The translations under genes and the position numbers were made by a program. Source: Thalassolituus sp. UBA1087 (GTDB lineage Bacteria; Pseudomonadota; Gammaproteobacteria; Pseudomonadales; Oceanobacteraceae). From it: a stretch of 64,000 nucleotides of DNA. Below are positions 8,559 through 17,113 of the stretch, piece by piece (within the stretch, counting starts at the first letter, position 1; the number at the start of each line of letters is the position of its first letter). The stretch spans positions 1,610 to 65,609 of the forward strand of contig DCCG01000044.1 in the NCBI GenBank assembly GCA_002314145.1. Direction: 5' to 3'. The notes beneath the pieces are model-generated. The model was not told where the DNA came from, did no database searches, and saw only the letters and a program-made list of their open reading frames with translations.

Positions 8559-9884
8559 TCAGGAATTGGGAATTTTAATTGTCTGACCGATTTTAAGACG
8601 ATCATTTTTCAGATCATTAACCCGGCGCAGGTCGGCAATGGCCACGCCATTGCGTACGGCGATTTCTGACAGGGTATCACCACGACGGATAACATAGGTA
8701 TTAAACACCGGCGCCTTGCCTTTATCCGCCGCTAACAGCGTACCGCGTGGCGGGTGGATGCGGAAATAACCTGTGACACCATCGAAAATCGCCCGTGCCA
8801 TTTTTTTCTGATAGCTGCGGTCGGCCAGCTTGCGGGCTTCCTGAGGGTTGGAAATAAAACCGGTTTCCACCAGCAGGGCCGGAATATCCGGTGCTTTCAA
8901 TACCACGAAAGCGGCTTCTTCAACCTGTTTTTTGTGCAGCTTAGAGACGCGGCTCATTTGCCCGAGAATAGAATTCCCCAACTGCACACTGGCATTGCGT
9001 TTGTGCGTCATGGATAAATCCAGCAGGGTCATCGCCAGGTGATCTTCTTTATCTTCCAGGCTGACCCCGCCCACCAGGTCGGATTCGTTTTCTTTATCCG
9101 CCAGCCAGCGTGCGGCTTCACTGGTCGCTCCCCGTTCTGACAACATAAAGACCGAACTGCCGCTGGCACTGGCAATTTTGAAAGCATCGGCATGAATGGA
9201 TACAAAGAAATCAGCATTGGCTTTGCGTGCTTTTGCGGTACGCTCGCGCAGACCAATGTAATAGTCGCCGGTGCGGACCATGAAAGGGGTAAAGCCGTAT
9301 TCTGCTTTCAGCAAACGCTCCAGTTCTTTGGCAATGGCTAATACCACATACTTTTCTTTGGTGCGTCCGTAGCCAATGGCGCCCGGATCTTCACCACCAT
9401 GGCCGGCATCAATAGCGATAATAATGTCGCGCTTGTTATCGTTATAACTGTCGTCTTTTTTCACCGGAGCAATGACCCGGGTCTGATTTTCAGGTTCCAG
9501 GTCCACGACCAGACGATTGTTGTTATACACATCGTTAGGGGCCAGCGGAAAACTGCTGGCGTCCACAGCCTCGGCAACGTCAATCACAATACGCAGATCG
9601 GTTTTATTGCGGGTGCCGGTCCGCAGCCGGCGAATGGTCGTGGAGCGCTCACTCAGTCCGTCCAGACTGGCTTTCATACTGGCGTTGGCCAGATCGATCA
9701 CTACCCGGTCAGGATTGCTGAGGGTAAAAATTTTATGTTCATGCGGACGTGACAGGTCGAACACCAGCCGGGTTTTATCCGGCGACTGCCAGACCCGGAC
9801 ATCCTGCACGTCAGCATTCGCAACGGACCATGGCAGCCAGGAGACCAGCAGGCCAGCCAGCAAAACAAAATTCAGACGCCTCAC
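8559..9884 (-). CDS. amiB: N-acetylmuramoyl-L-alanine amidase with AMIN and LysM domains
   Basis: This periplasmic amidase cuts the peptide from muramic acid during septum splitting. The 441-residue product has a signal peptide (about 1-24), an AMIN domain (about 27-130), an Amidase_3 zinc domain with IDAGHGGEDPGA, VSIHADAF and LLVETGFISN (about 155-375), and a C-terminal LysM (YVIRRGDTLSEIAVRNG, about 395-440). The start is GTG at 9884, overlapping the tsaE stop by four bases. The LysM end is usual in Pseudomonas-type AmiB. Confidence 0.94.
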   Translation of the reverse strand: MRRLNFVLLAGLLVSWLPWSVANADVQDVRVWQSPDKTRLVFDLSRPHEHKIFTLSNPDRVVIDLANASMKASLDGLSERSTTIRRLRTGTRNKTDLRIVIDVAEAVDASSFPLAPNDVYNNNRLVVDLEPENQTRVIAPVKKDDSYNDNKRDIIIAIDAGHGGEDPGAIGYGRTKEKYVVLAIAKELERLLKAEYGFTPFMVRTGDYYIGLRERTAKARKANADFFVSIHADAFKIASASGSSVFMLSERGATSEAARWLADKENESDLVGGVSLEDKEDHLAMTLLDLSMTHKRNASVQLGNSILGQMSRVSKLHKKQVEEAAFVVLKAPDIPALLVETGFISNPQEARKLADRSYQKKMARAIFDGVTGYFRIHPPRGTLLAADKGKAPVFNTYVIRRGDTLSEIAVRNGVAIADLRRVNDLKNDRLKIGQTIKIPNS

Positions 9885-10372
9885 CCGGATGCCTCTCCTC
9901 TGGCGGCAAATTGACTGGCAGCGGCATCAAGCTGCCGCACCCATTGCTGACCTTTGGCGGTTCCGGCCTGCCAGTGCAGTTCGCGGCTGTCGCCCAGATC
10001 ATCAATTTTCACAATCAGATCGGCAGAGGGCAAAACACCGCTGCCTTTTTCAGCCCATTCAATCAGGCACAGGGCCTGCTGATCGAGGTAATCACGGATG
10101 CCCATAAACTCAAGTTCTTCCGCATCACCGAGACGGTATAAATCAAAATGGCAGATATGGCAGCCATCCAGCGGGTAGTCTTCCACCAGTGTGTAGGTCG
10201 GGCTTTTCACCGCGCCCGAATGCCCGGCGGCCTGAATAAGCCCCCGACTGAAGGTGGTCTTGCCAGCCCCCAGCGTGCCTTCCAGAAAGACCAGTCCGCC
10301 TTCACACAGCACCGGCATACAGCAGGCTGCAAAGGCAGTCATCGCGGATTCACCGTGCAGGCTAATGGACAT
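9881..10372 (-). CDS. tsaE: tRNA t6A37 threonylcarbamoyladenosine synthesis ATPase TsaE
   Basis: TsaE is the ATPase of the TsaBDE complex that makes t6A at position 37 of ANN-decoding tRNAs. The 163-residue product shows the P-loop GTLGAGKTT (32-40), the segment SPTYTLVEDY, and HFDLYRL followed by LCLIEWAEKG, all family marks. It overlaps both neighbours: TGATG with nnr upstream and four bases with amiB downstream. This order nnr-tsaE-amiB is the same as in E. coli. Confidence 0.95.
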   Translation of the reverse strand: MSISLHGESAMTAFAACCMPVLCEGGLVFLEGTLGAGKTTFSRGLIQAAGHSGAVKSPTYTLVEDYPLDGCHICHFDLYRLGDAEELEFMGIRDYLDQQALCLIEWAEKGSGVLPSADLIVKIDDLGDSRELHWQAGTAKGQQWVRQLDAAASQFAARGEASG

Positions 10373-11892
10373 CAGTTTACCAACTCCCGTAATTTCATCA
10401 TCAGATCAGTGGCCAGCAGCCCCCGTTCACCACTGCCCCGTATCGCCAGGTCAGCGGCAGCACTGTGAACACAGACCCCAAGCCGCGCGGCGGCCCAGGC
10501 ATCCGTCTGTTGCGCCAGCATGGCACCCAGCACGCCACTGAGCACATCCCCCATACCGCCGCTGCTCATGCCCGGATTACCATCCGAACATAACGCCAGA
10601 CGTCCATCCGGATGCGCCAGCAGGGTTCCCTGCCCTTTCAGAACGACGATCACCTGATATCGTTCCGCCAGCGTCTGTGCGCTGCGGAAACGGTCACGCT
10701 GTACATCAGCAATATCCATTCCCAGCAGGCGCGCCGCTTCGCCCGGATGCGGCGTAATAATCACATCACGGCCACCAAATTCTGTCTGCCAGCCAGGCGA
10801 TGACAATATATTCAGGGCATCCGCATCCAGTACCATCGGCAGATCCACTGCCAGAGCCTGCTGCAGCAGCAGTTCCGACCAGCTGCTTTGCCCCAGACCC
10901 GGGCCAACCACCAGCACACTGGCACGTTCTAACAGTGGCTGCAGTTCGAGACCGGATTCCACGCCTCTGGCCATGACTTCCGGCCGCCGCACCAGAACCG
11001 GTAACGTATTTTCACGCCGGGTCGCACAACTCACCAGCCCGGCACCACAGCGACCGGCCGCCTCCGCAGCCATCGCCGCAGCGCCGCCCATTCCGGAATC
11101 ACCACCGACAATCAATACATGGCCAAACTCGCCTTTATGGACGTTACCCCGGCGTGCGGGCAGACGCTGTGCCAGACGATCAAGGCGGTCCCAGCTGATA
11201 CGCTCACAACTGGCGGGAACCGCAGCGTTAACCAAGGGGTCCACGGCCAGCGAAGCAAAGGCCACCGCACCGCTGACATCCGGGCCACTGGCGGTCAGCA
11301 GTCCCTGTTTCATGCCGATAAAAGTCACCGTCAGCGCAGCCTTCACGGCACAGCCCATAATATTACCGGTATCGGCATTGAGACCGGATGGCAGATCCAG
11401 CGCCAGTACATCCGCCCAGTGGCCGTTGATGGCGGCAATGGCGGTAGCGTAATCACCGCGTACCTCGCTGTTCAGACCAGTTCCTAACAGACCGTCGACG
11501 ATGATGCTGCCGTCATAGTTCAGCTCACCCTGAAAGGCCTGTGCCACCACCCCGGCTTCCTCTGCCATGCTGCGCGCCTGTTGCGCTGCCGCCGACTGAC
11601 GTGACAGATCGCCGAGGGTGTAAAAACGCACCTGCATACCGTGATAACAGGCCAGCGCGCCCAGCACCCAGGCGTCGCCGCCGTTGTTGCCCGGTCCGGC
11701 AAAAATACAGATCTCTTCTTCTTCCGGCCAGCGCTCCAGCAGGCAGGCAAAAGCAGCTTCCCCGGCCCGCGACATCAGCTCAAAGCCGTCGATTCCACCT
11801 TCCTCGATCGCCCGCCGGTCGAGCTCCCGTACCTGATCTGCACGGTAAAGCTCGCCGGGCAAATGATCCCTGGCACTGTATGGTCGATTCAT
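10372..11892 (-). CDS. nnr: Bifunctional NAD(P)H-hydrate epimerase and dehydratase
   Basis: This enzyme repairs damaged NADHX and NADPHX. The N-terminal YjeF_N epimerase half (about residues 10-215) contains AGPGNNGGDAWV. The C-terminal ribokinase-like dehydratase half contains VLIVGGDSGMGGAAAM and the nucleotide-site motif SSGGMGDVLSGVLGAML. The frame is open ten codons upstream to a GTG at 11922. I prefer the ATG at 11892 because a TATAAT (11931-11926, minus strand) sits so close that transcription would start after that GTG; the choice is uncertain. Product about 506 residues. The gene is divergent from queG. Confidence 0.92.
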   Translation of the reverse strand: MNRPYSARDHLPGELYRADQVRELDRRAIEEGGIDGFELMSRAGEAAFACLLERWPEEEEICIFAGPGNNGGDAWVLGALACYHGMQVRFYTLGDLSRQSAAAQQARSMAEEAGVVAQAFQGELNYDGSIIVDGLLGTGLNSEVRGDYATAIAAINGHWADVLALDLPSGLNADTGNIMGCAVKAALTVTFIGMKQGLLTASGPDVSGAVAFASLAVDPLVNAAVPASCERISWDRLDRLAQRLPARRGNVHKGEFGHVLIVGGDSGMGGAAAMAAEAAGRCGAGLVSCATRRENTLPVLVRRPEVMARGVESGLELQPLLERASVLVVGPGLGQSSWSELLLQQALAVDLPMVLDADALNILSSPGWQTEFGGRDVIITPHPGEAARLLGMDIADVQRDRFRSAQTLAERYQVIVVLKGQGTLLAHPDGRLALCSDGNPGMSSGGMGDVLSGVLGAMLAQQTDAWAAARLGVCVHSAAADLAIRGSGERGLLATDLMMKLRELVN

Positions 11893-11954
11893 CCTGTTGT
11901 CGTCCACTGTGGTAAATTGCACGAAATTATATAGAAGCTGTCGCTGAACACGAA

Positions 11955-13019
11955 ATGTCCGACCCTGAAAACCGTAAAGAAATGAGTGAATTACGCCACC
12001 AGATCGACCAATGGGCCCGGGATCTGGGGTTTCAGCAGGCCGGTATTACCGGTGTTGATCTCGGCGAACACGAACAGTACCTGCAAAACTGGCTGGCTCA
12101 GGGGTATCACGGTGAGATGGGGTATATGGCAGATCATGGCAATATGCGCTCCCGTCCTCAGGAGTTACTGCCGGGAACACTGCGCGTGATCAGCCTGCGG
12201 ATGGATTACCTGCCACCGGATATTGCCATCACGGAGCAGCTGCAAGATAAGTCCCGTGCCTATATTTCACGCTACGCCCTGGGCCGCGATTACCACAAAC
12301 TGGTGCGCAAACGGCTGACCCAGCTGGGAAAACGCATTCAGCAGGCTGCCGGAGAGATGGGATTCCGCGCTTTCGTAGACAGCGCGCCGGTGCTGGAGCG
12401 GGCCCTGGCACAGCGCGCCGGGCTCGGCTGGCAGGGAAAAAATACCATGCTGATTAACCGTGGCGCCGGGTCGTATTTCTTCCTCGGGGAAATTCTCACC
12501 GACCTGCCGCTTCCTGAGGATCAGCCTTACGAGCAGGAACACTGCGGCCGCTGCACCGCGTGTCTGGATATCTGTCCGACAAACGCCTTTGCCGGACCTT
12601 ATGTACTGGATGCACGGCGCTGTATTTCTTATCTCACCATTGAGCTGGACGGGCCGATTCCGGTTGAACTGCGCCGCGGCATGGGCAACCGTATCTTCGG
12701 CTGCGACGACTGCCAGATTGGCTGCCCCTGGAACCGCTTTGCCCGCCACAGCGGCGAAAATGATTTTTCGCCGCGGGCGAATCTGGATAAGGCCACTCTG
12801 CTGGAGCTCTTTGCCTGGGATGAAGCAACGTTTCTGAAAAACACCGAGGGGATGCCCATCCGCCGCACCGGCTATAACAACTGGCTGCGCAACATCGCGG
12901 TGGCTCTGGGTAACGCGCCGGCAAGTCTGGAGGTCACCGAAGCGTTAAAAGCCAGAAGGCCACAGGTCAGCGCGCTGGTGCAGGAGCATATCGACTGGGC
13001 GCTGGCGCAGCACGGCTGA
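11955..13019 (+). CDS. queG: Epoxyqueuosine reductase QueG
   Basis: QueG reduces epoxyqueuosine to queuosine in tRNA, using cobalamin and two [4Fe-4S] clusters. The 354-residue product has the catalytic-Asp segment FVDSAPVLERALAQRAGLGW (about residues 135-155) and two cluster motifs, CGRCTACLDICPTNAF and CDDCQIGCPWNRFA. Another in-frame ATG at 11982 (MSELRHQIDQ) is an equally possible start; neither has a strong ribosome binding site. It diverges from nnr, as yjeS does from yjeF in E. coli. Confidence 0.95.
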   Translation: MSDPENRKEMSELRHQIDQWARDLGFQQAGITGVDLGEHEQYLQNWLAQGYHGEMGYMADHGNMRSRPQELLPGTLRVISLRMDYLPPDIAITEQLQDKSRAYISRYALGRDYHKLVRKRLTQLGKRIQQAAGEMGFRAFVDSAPVLERALAQRAGLGWQGKNTMLINRGAGSYFFLGEILTDLPLPEDQPYEQEHCGRCTACLDICPTNAFAGPYVLDARRCISYLTIELDGPIPVELRRGMGNRIFGCDDCQIGCPWNRFARHSGENDFSPRANLDKATLLELFAWDEATFLKNTEGMPIRRTGYNNWLRNIAVALGNAPASLEVTEALKARRPQVSALVQEHIDWALAQHG

Positions 13020-13031
13020 ACAGTCGCGGCA

Positions 13032-15065
13032 TCAGACTTTAAAACTGCCCACCAACCTATCCATGCCCTGATACAGATCGTTGATCTGATGGGCGCGCGA
13101 TTTAATTTTACCGGCCACTTCCTGTACATGATCGGTTTCACTTTTTAACGCCACCAGGTTTTCACTGATGTCATCCGACGCCTGGGATTGCTCCCGGGTA
13201 GCCTGGGCAGTTTCCTGTGCCATTTTCTGAACATTGGAAAATGAATCACTCAGGGCATTAAAAATATCGATCACTTTGTCAAAATTCTCTACCGTGGTCT
13301 GAGCGTTACTGCGGCTGTTCTGAATCGCCGTGGAGGAACTCTGCACACTGGTTCTGAGCTGACTGATCATGGTTTCAATTTCGTCGGTGCTGTCCTGGGT
13401 GCGTGTCGCCAGCGTACGGACTTCATCCGCCACCACGGCAAAGCCCCGGCCCTGCTCCCCGGCCCGGGCAGCCTCAATCGCCGCGTTCAGGGCCAGCAAA
13501 TTGGTTTGTTCGGCGATATTGCGGATAACTTCCAACACAGAGGCGATGGCTTCCGAACTGGATTCCACTTCTTTTGACTGGCCTAACGCGTTTTCAATAT
13601 CTTCTACCAGGCCCGAAATAGCATTGTGCGAGGTATTTACCGCACTGATGCCCTGCTGGGTCAGCTGATCGGAATTATCGGCTTCTTTGGCCGTCTGGTC
13701 AGCGGTCTGCGCCATCTGCTTATTCGACATACTCATTTCGTGGCCGGCACTGACGATGGAGTCCGATGCATCCGCCAGTGAGCGGGTGATTTTTTCCGTC
13801 TGCTCGGATGTGCGGTTCAGCCCATCGGTCATCCCCCCGAGCTGCGTTGACTGGCCATGAATCTGGCTGATAATGCCGCGCAGATGCTCCACAAAATCAT
13901 CAAACTCATTAGCCAGGCTGCCCAGTTCATCTTTGCGGCTGGAATTGATGCGCTGAGTGAGGTCGCCATCGCCGTCGGCTATTTCACGGATACGCTGTGT
14001 CATGGTTAATACTGACTGCGTCAGGCGCAGCGGTACCAGATAACCAATGATCAGCGCAATCACAAAAGACACAGCAACAATCATCATGGCTACTGATTGA
14101 TAAGCTACAAACTGGCGCTCCATTTCAGCTTCCATATTACGGGCATGGGTTCGGACTTTTTCACCGGCTTTATCCAGTACTTTACGGATGGCGGAAAACT
14201 TTTCATCGGCCACAACAAGGTCAGCAGGCAGCTCGACTTTTTCGCCCATGGCAGGGGATTTAAAGAATGCCCGGCTTTCATGCAGCCATTCATTAAACAG
14301 CACATCAAAGTTTTCATAGTCTTCAATCAGCTGAGGCTCACCCTGAAGATAATTGCGATAGGTGTTAAACCGCATAATCACCTGTTCGGCATTCTCTTCA
14401 AATAGCTCGACGGTCTGCTGTTGGGTACTGGCACCATCCATATATTCCTGCAACGCCAGACGTGCCTGATAAAGATCCCGGTCTGCATTCAGCACTTCCA
14501 CCATAGATTCCACATAGTCGGTAATATCATCCGCCCGGCCCTGCTCCGTTAACCGCCGGGTATGTTCACGCAGGTTTTCACCGGCCATATCCAGCATATG
14601 ACGAATGGTCATAAATTTTTCATCCAGGGATAAAAACTCTTTGGATATAAATAAACTGGCACTGGTAGATGTCAGCAGTTTTTCACTGGCACTCAGCCAC
14701 TCTTCATACAGCTGATCAAAGTTTTCAAAGTCTGTCAGCAACTCAGGTTCATCCTGAAGGTAACGGCGGTAGCTTTTAAAGCGTTCATTCACCTGCTGCG
14801 CGTTATCCAGATAATCCTGACGGTTTTCTTCTTCTGTCCCCTGCCCGGAAAACATTTTTTGTTGAGCCAGCCGTGCCTGATAGATATCCCGGTCGGCATT
14901 CAGAACTTCAGAGATAGCTTCAAAATAATGCTCAGACTGAATCTGCCGGGCATGACTCTGCCACTGGTTCATCGTAAACATAAAGATGAACAGGCCTATC
15001 AATATCAACGCCAGAGCAACGATGGGAGCCATCATTTTTATCCGGATAGAGTTTAAGCGCGTCAT
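13032..15065 (-). CDS. Methyl-accepting chemotaxis protein with tandemly duplicated helical sensor domain
   Basis: This 677-residue inner-membrane chemoreceptor has TM1 (about 11-32), a periplasmic all-helical sensor (about 35-315), TM2 (about 323-345), HAMP (about 346-400) and an MA signalling domain with the hairpin tip NIAEQTNLLALNAAIEAARA. The sensor consists of two similar halves: EVLNADRD recurs at 53-60 and 190-197, and YRRYLQDEPEL/YRNYLQGEPQL at 99 and 236. The bimodular layout recalls HBM-type sensors such as McpS (organic acids), but the ligand is unknown. No CheR-tethering pentapeptide is seen at the C-terminus. It converges on queG with 12 bases between the stops. Confidence 0.92.
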   Translation of the reverse strand: MTRLNSIRIKMMAPIVALALILIGLFIFMFTMNQWQSHARQIQSEHYFEAISEVLNADRDIYQARLAQQKMFSGQGTEEENRQDYLDNAQQVNERFKSYRRYLQDEPELLTDFENFDQLYEEWLSASEKLLTSTSASLFISKEFLSLDEKFMTIRHMLDMAGENLREHTRRLTEQGRADDITDYVESMVEVLNADRDLYQARLALQEYMDGASTQQQTVELFEENAEQVIMRFNTYRNYLQGEPQLIEDYENFDVLFNEWLHESRAFFKSPAMGEKVELPADLVVADEKFSAIRKVLDKAGEKVRTHARNMEAEMERQFVAYQSVAMMIVAVSFVIALIIGYLVPLRLTQSVLTMTQRIREIADGDGDLTQRINSSRKDELGSLANEFDDFVEHLRGIISQIHGQSTQLGGMTDGLNRTSEQTEKITRSLADASDSIVSAGHEMSMSNKQMAQTADQTAKEADNSDQLTQQGISAVNTSHNAISGLVEDIENALGQSKEVESSSEAIASVLEVIRNIAEQTNLLALNAAIEAARAGEQGRGFAVVADEVRTLATRTQDSTDEIETMISQLRTSVQSSSTAIQNSRSNAQTTVENFDKVIDIFNALSDSFSNVQKMAQETAQATREQSQASDDISENLVALKSETDHVQEVAGKIKSRAHQINDLYQGMDRLVGSFKV

Positions 15066-15235
15066 ATCGGGGCCTCAGAAAACCTGTTTTATCTGAGTCT
15101 AGAAAACCCGTATGAAAGCGCAAACCTAAGCTTATAACTAGGAAATAAGCATGGGAATATCAGGGAAAAAACGTGGTTATAGTAATAAAATTATCACCTT
15201 CTGATTGATTTTATTATTAAAAATTTTATTAATAT

Positions 15236-15272
15236 AAAAAAGCCGGAGGACGCACCCTCATACGCCTCCGGC
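15236..15272 (-). terminator. Terminator of the cyo operon
   Basis: On the minus strand GCCGGAGG and CCTCCGGC form an 8 bp stem with a 15-base loop, followed by six T. It lies 24 bases beyond the cyoE stop. The adjoining stretch 15066-15235 is A+T rich, has no gene, and should hold the chemoreceptor promoter. Confidence 0.85.
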
Positions 15273-15295
15273 CTCTGAGCTGACAGACTGGTATA

Positions 15296-16171
15296 TCAGC
15301 TCAGAACTGCTGTAGCCTGAAAGTCCACGGCCATGGCGATACTGAGCGCTGTTATGGTCACAATCGAAATACCGAATACTCCCCGTGCCCAGCCATAGTC
15401 ATCGACATTCTCATGCCAGCCACGCAAGGCCATGCTCAGCCACCAGAGGCTGGTAACACAGGCCACGGCCAGATAACCATAACCGGCATAACCGGTTGCT
15501 GTTAACAGAATAGTTACCAATGCAAAGGCGAGAATATAGAGCACAATATGCAACTTGGCCTTATTGATTCCGCTGGCAACAGGAAGCACAGGAATACCCG
15601 CGGCCTGATAATCATCAAAGCGGAAAATACCAATGGCGTATGAGTGAGGCATTTGCCAGAGACAGAACATCAGCAACAGAATAGCCGCGCCGGTATCGAA
15701 GGCACCCGTAACGGCGCAGTAACCGACCACCGGAGGTACAGCCCCCGACAGACTACCGATAAATGTCCCGAATACAGAGCGGCGCTTCAGCCATAGGCTG
15801 TAGAGCCCGACATACACCAGCCAGCCAAAGGCGGCAAAAAATACCGCCGTCGGATTGGTTTGCCAGATAAGCAAAGCAAAGCCACTGATTCCAAGCACAA
15901 CGGCATGGGATAAGGCAGCCAACAGGGACATTTCCCCGGTCACCGTTACCCGGTTACGGGTACGTTCCATGCGACTGTCGATATCCCGGTCAATGCAGTT
16001 ATTGAATGCACACCCCGAAGCAACCACCAACGACAGCCCCAGAAGGGTCGCCAGCAGCAGCGTATAATCTACGCTGCCCTGTGACGCCAGAAAGAAGCCA
16101 CCGGCCGTGGCGATCAGATTGCCCATAATAATGCCGGGTTTGGTAACCTTCAGATAGCGTCTAAACGTCAT
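15296..16171 (-). CDS. cyoE: Protoheme IX farnesyltransferase CyoE (heme O synthase)
   Basis: CyoE adds a farnesyl group to heme b to make heme O for the bo3 oxidase. This UbiA-family polytopic protein shows the prenyl-diphosphate motif NNCIDRDIDSRMERTRNR and the second Asp motif DDYQAAGIPVLP. The frame extends to a GTG at 16180, but the ATG at 16171 is better placed behind AAGGTGG and matches the known N-terminus (MTFRRYLKVTKPGI). Product 291 residues. It is the last gene of cyoABCDE and ends just before a strong terminator. Confidence 0.95.
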   Translation of the reverse strand: MTFRRYLKVTKPGIIMGNLIATAGGFFLASQGSVDYTLLLATLLGLSLVVASGCAFNNCIDRDIDSRMERTRNRVTVTGEMSLLAALSHAVVLGISGFALLIWQTNPTAVFFAAFGWLVYVGLYSLWLKRRSVFGTFIGSLSGAVPPVVGYCAVTGAFDTGAAILLLMFCLWQMPHSYAIGIFRFDDYQAAGIPVLPVASGINKAKLHIVLYILAFALVTILLTATGYAGYGYLAVACVTSLWWLSMALRGWHENVDDYGWARGVFGISIVTITALSIAMAVDFQATAVLS

Positions 16172-16182
16172 AGGCACCACCT

Positions 16183-16506
16183 TCAGCCCATCATCATGGC
16201 GTTGGATGCATAGATAATCCAGACGGATAATCCGACAACCAACACAATGATCAGAGCCGAGAATAAAAAGGTAAAGGTATTTAACCGGCCATCATCCGTG
16301 GTCAGCGACAGATGCAGGAAATATTTCAGATGCACTGCGATCTGGACGATGGCAAAAATTACAATCGTCCACAGGGTCACTGCTTTATCCAGTGTTCCCT
16401 GCATCACCAGCCAGAAAGGTATGACGGTCAGAATAACGGCCAGTACAAAGCCGATAACATAAGGTTTTACACCGTGATCTTGGTGTGATTGATCATGTTG
16501 ACTCAT
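16183..16506 (-). CDS. cyoD: Cytochrome bo3 ubiquinol oxidase subunit IV
   Basis: CyoD is the small subunit that helps assemble the bo3 oxidase. The 107-residue protein has a His-rich N-terminus (MSQHDQSHQDHGVKPY) and three membrane helices. The frame is open 27 codons further upstream, but the ATG at 16506 overlaps the cyoC stop by four bases (ATGA) and gives the normal family length, so that start is used. It is followed 11 bases later by cyoE. Confidence 0.94.
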   Translation of the reverse strand: MSQHDQSHQDHGVKPYVIGFVLAVILTVIPFWLVMQGTLDKAVTLWTIVIFAIVQIAVHLKYFLHLSLTTDDGRLNTFTFLFSALIIVLVVGLSVWIIYASNAMMMG

Positions 16507-17111
16507 GACACAGCCCCCATCAGATAAACTACGGTAAAGACACAAATCCACACTACATCCAGGAAATGCCAGAACAGACTCAGGCAACCTACCCGGGTAA
16601 CCGTACGTGGCTGCAGGCCGTTATTCATGACTTCCAGCATTAACACTGCCATCCAGATCAGGCCGGCAGTCACATGCAGACCGTGCATACCCACCAGAGA
16701 AAAGAATGCGGTCAGGAAGGCACTGCGTTGCGGACCAAAACCTTCATGAATCAGATGGCTGAATTCATTGACTTCCATGCCGATGAAAACAGCCCCTAAA
16801 ATGAAGGTCACAGCCAGCCACAGCAGAGTGACCTGCTTATTGCCGCGCTGGGCTCCGATCATGGCAAAACCATAAGTAATACTGGAGAACAGCAGAGCAA
16901 ATGTTTCAACCAGAACATAATCCAGTTCAAAGATATCGTGCCCGGATGGTCCCCCGGCAGTATTCATAAAAAGTACTGCATAAGTAGCAAACACGGATGC
17001 AAACAGCACGCAGTCCGTCATCAGGTACAGCCAGAAACCAAACAAAGTGGTGCTTCCGCTGTCATGATGCTCATGTGAATGAGCTTCGTTATTTAAAACA
17101 CTTGTCGACAT
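16503..17111 (-). CDS. cyoC: Cytochrome bo3 ubiquinol oxidase subunit III
   Basis: The 202-residue product is a five-helix heme-copper oxidase subunit III of the quinol type. It has the His-rich start NEAHSHEHHDSGSTTLFGFW, the typical LYLMTDCVLFASVFATYAVL helix and a GLHVTAGLIWM helix. It stabilises the catalytic subunit CyoB. It begins 2 bases after the cyoB stop and overlaps cyoD by four bases. Confidence 0.95.
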   Translation of the reverse strand: MSTSVLNNEAHSHEHHDSGSTTLFGFWLYLMTDCVLFASVFATYAVLFMNTAGGPSGHDIFELDYVLVETFALLFSSITYGFAMIGAQRGNKQVTLLWLAVTFILGAVFIGMEVNEFSHLIHEGFGPQRSAFLTAFFSLVGMHGLHVTAGLIWMAVLMLEVMNNGLQPRTVTRVGCLSLFWHFLDVVWICVFTVVYLMGAVS

Positions 17112-17113
17112 AA

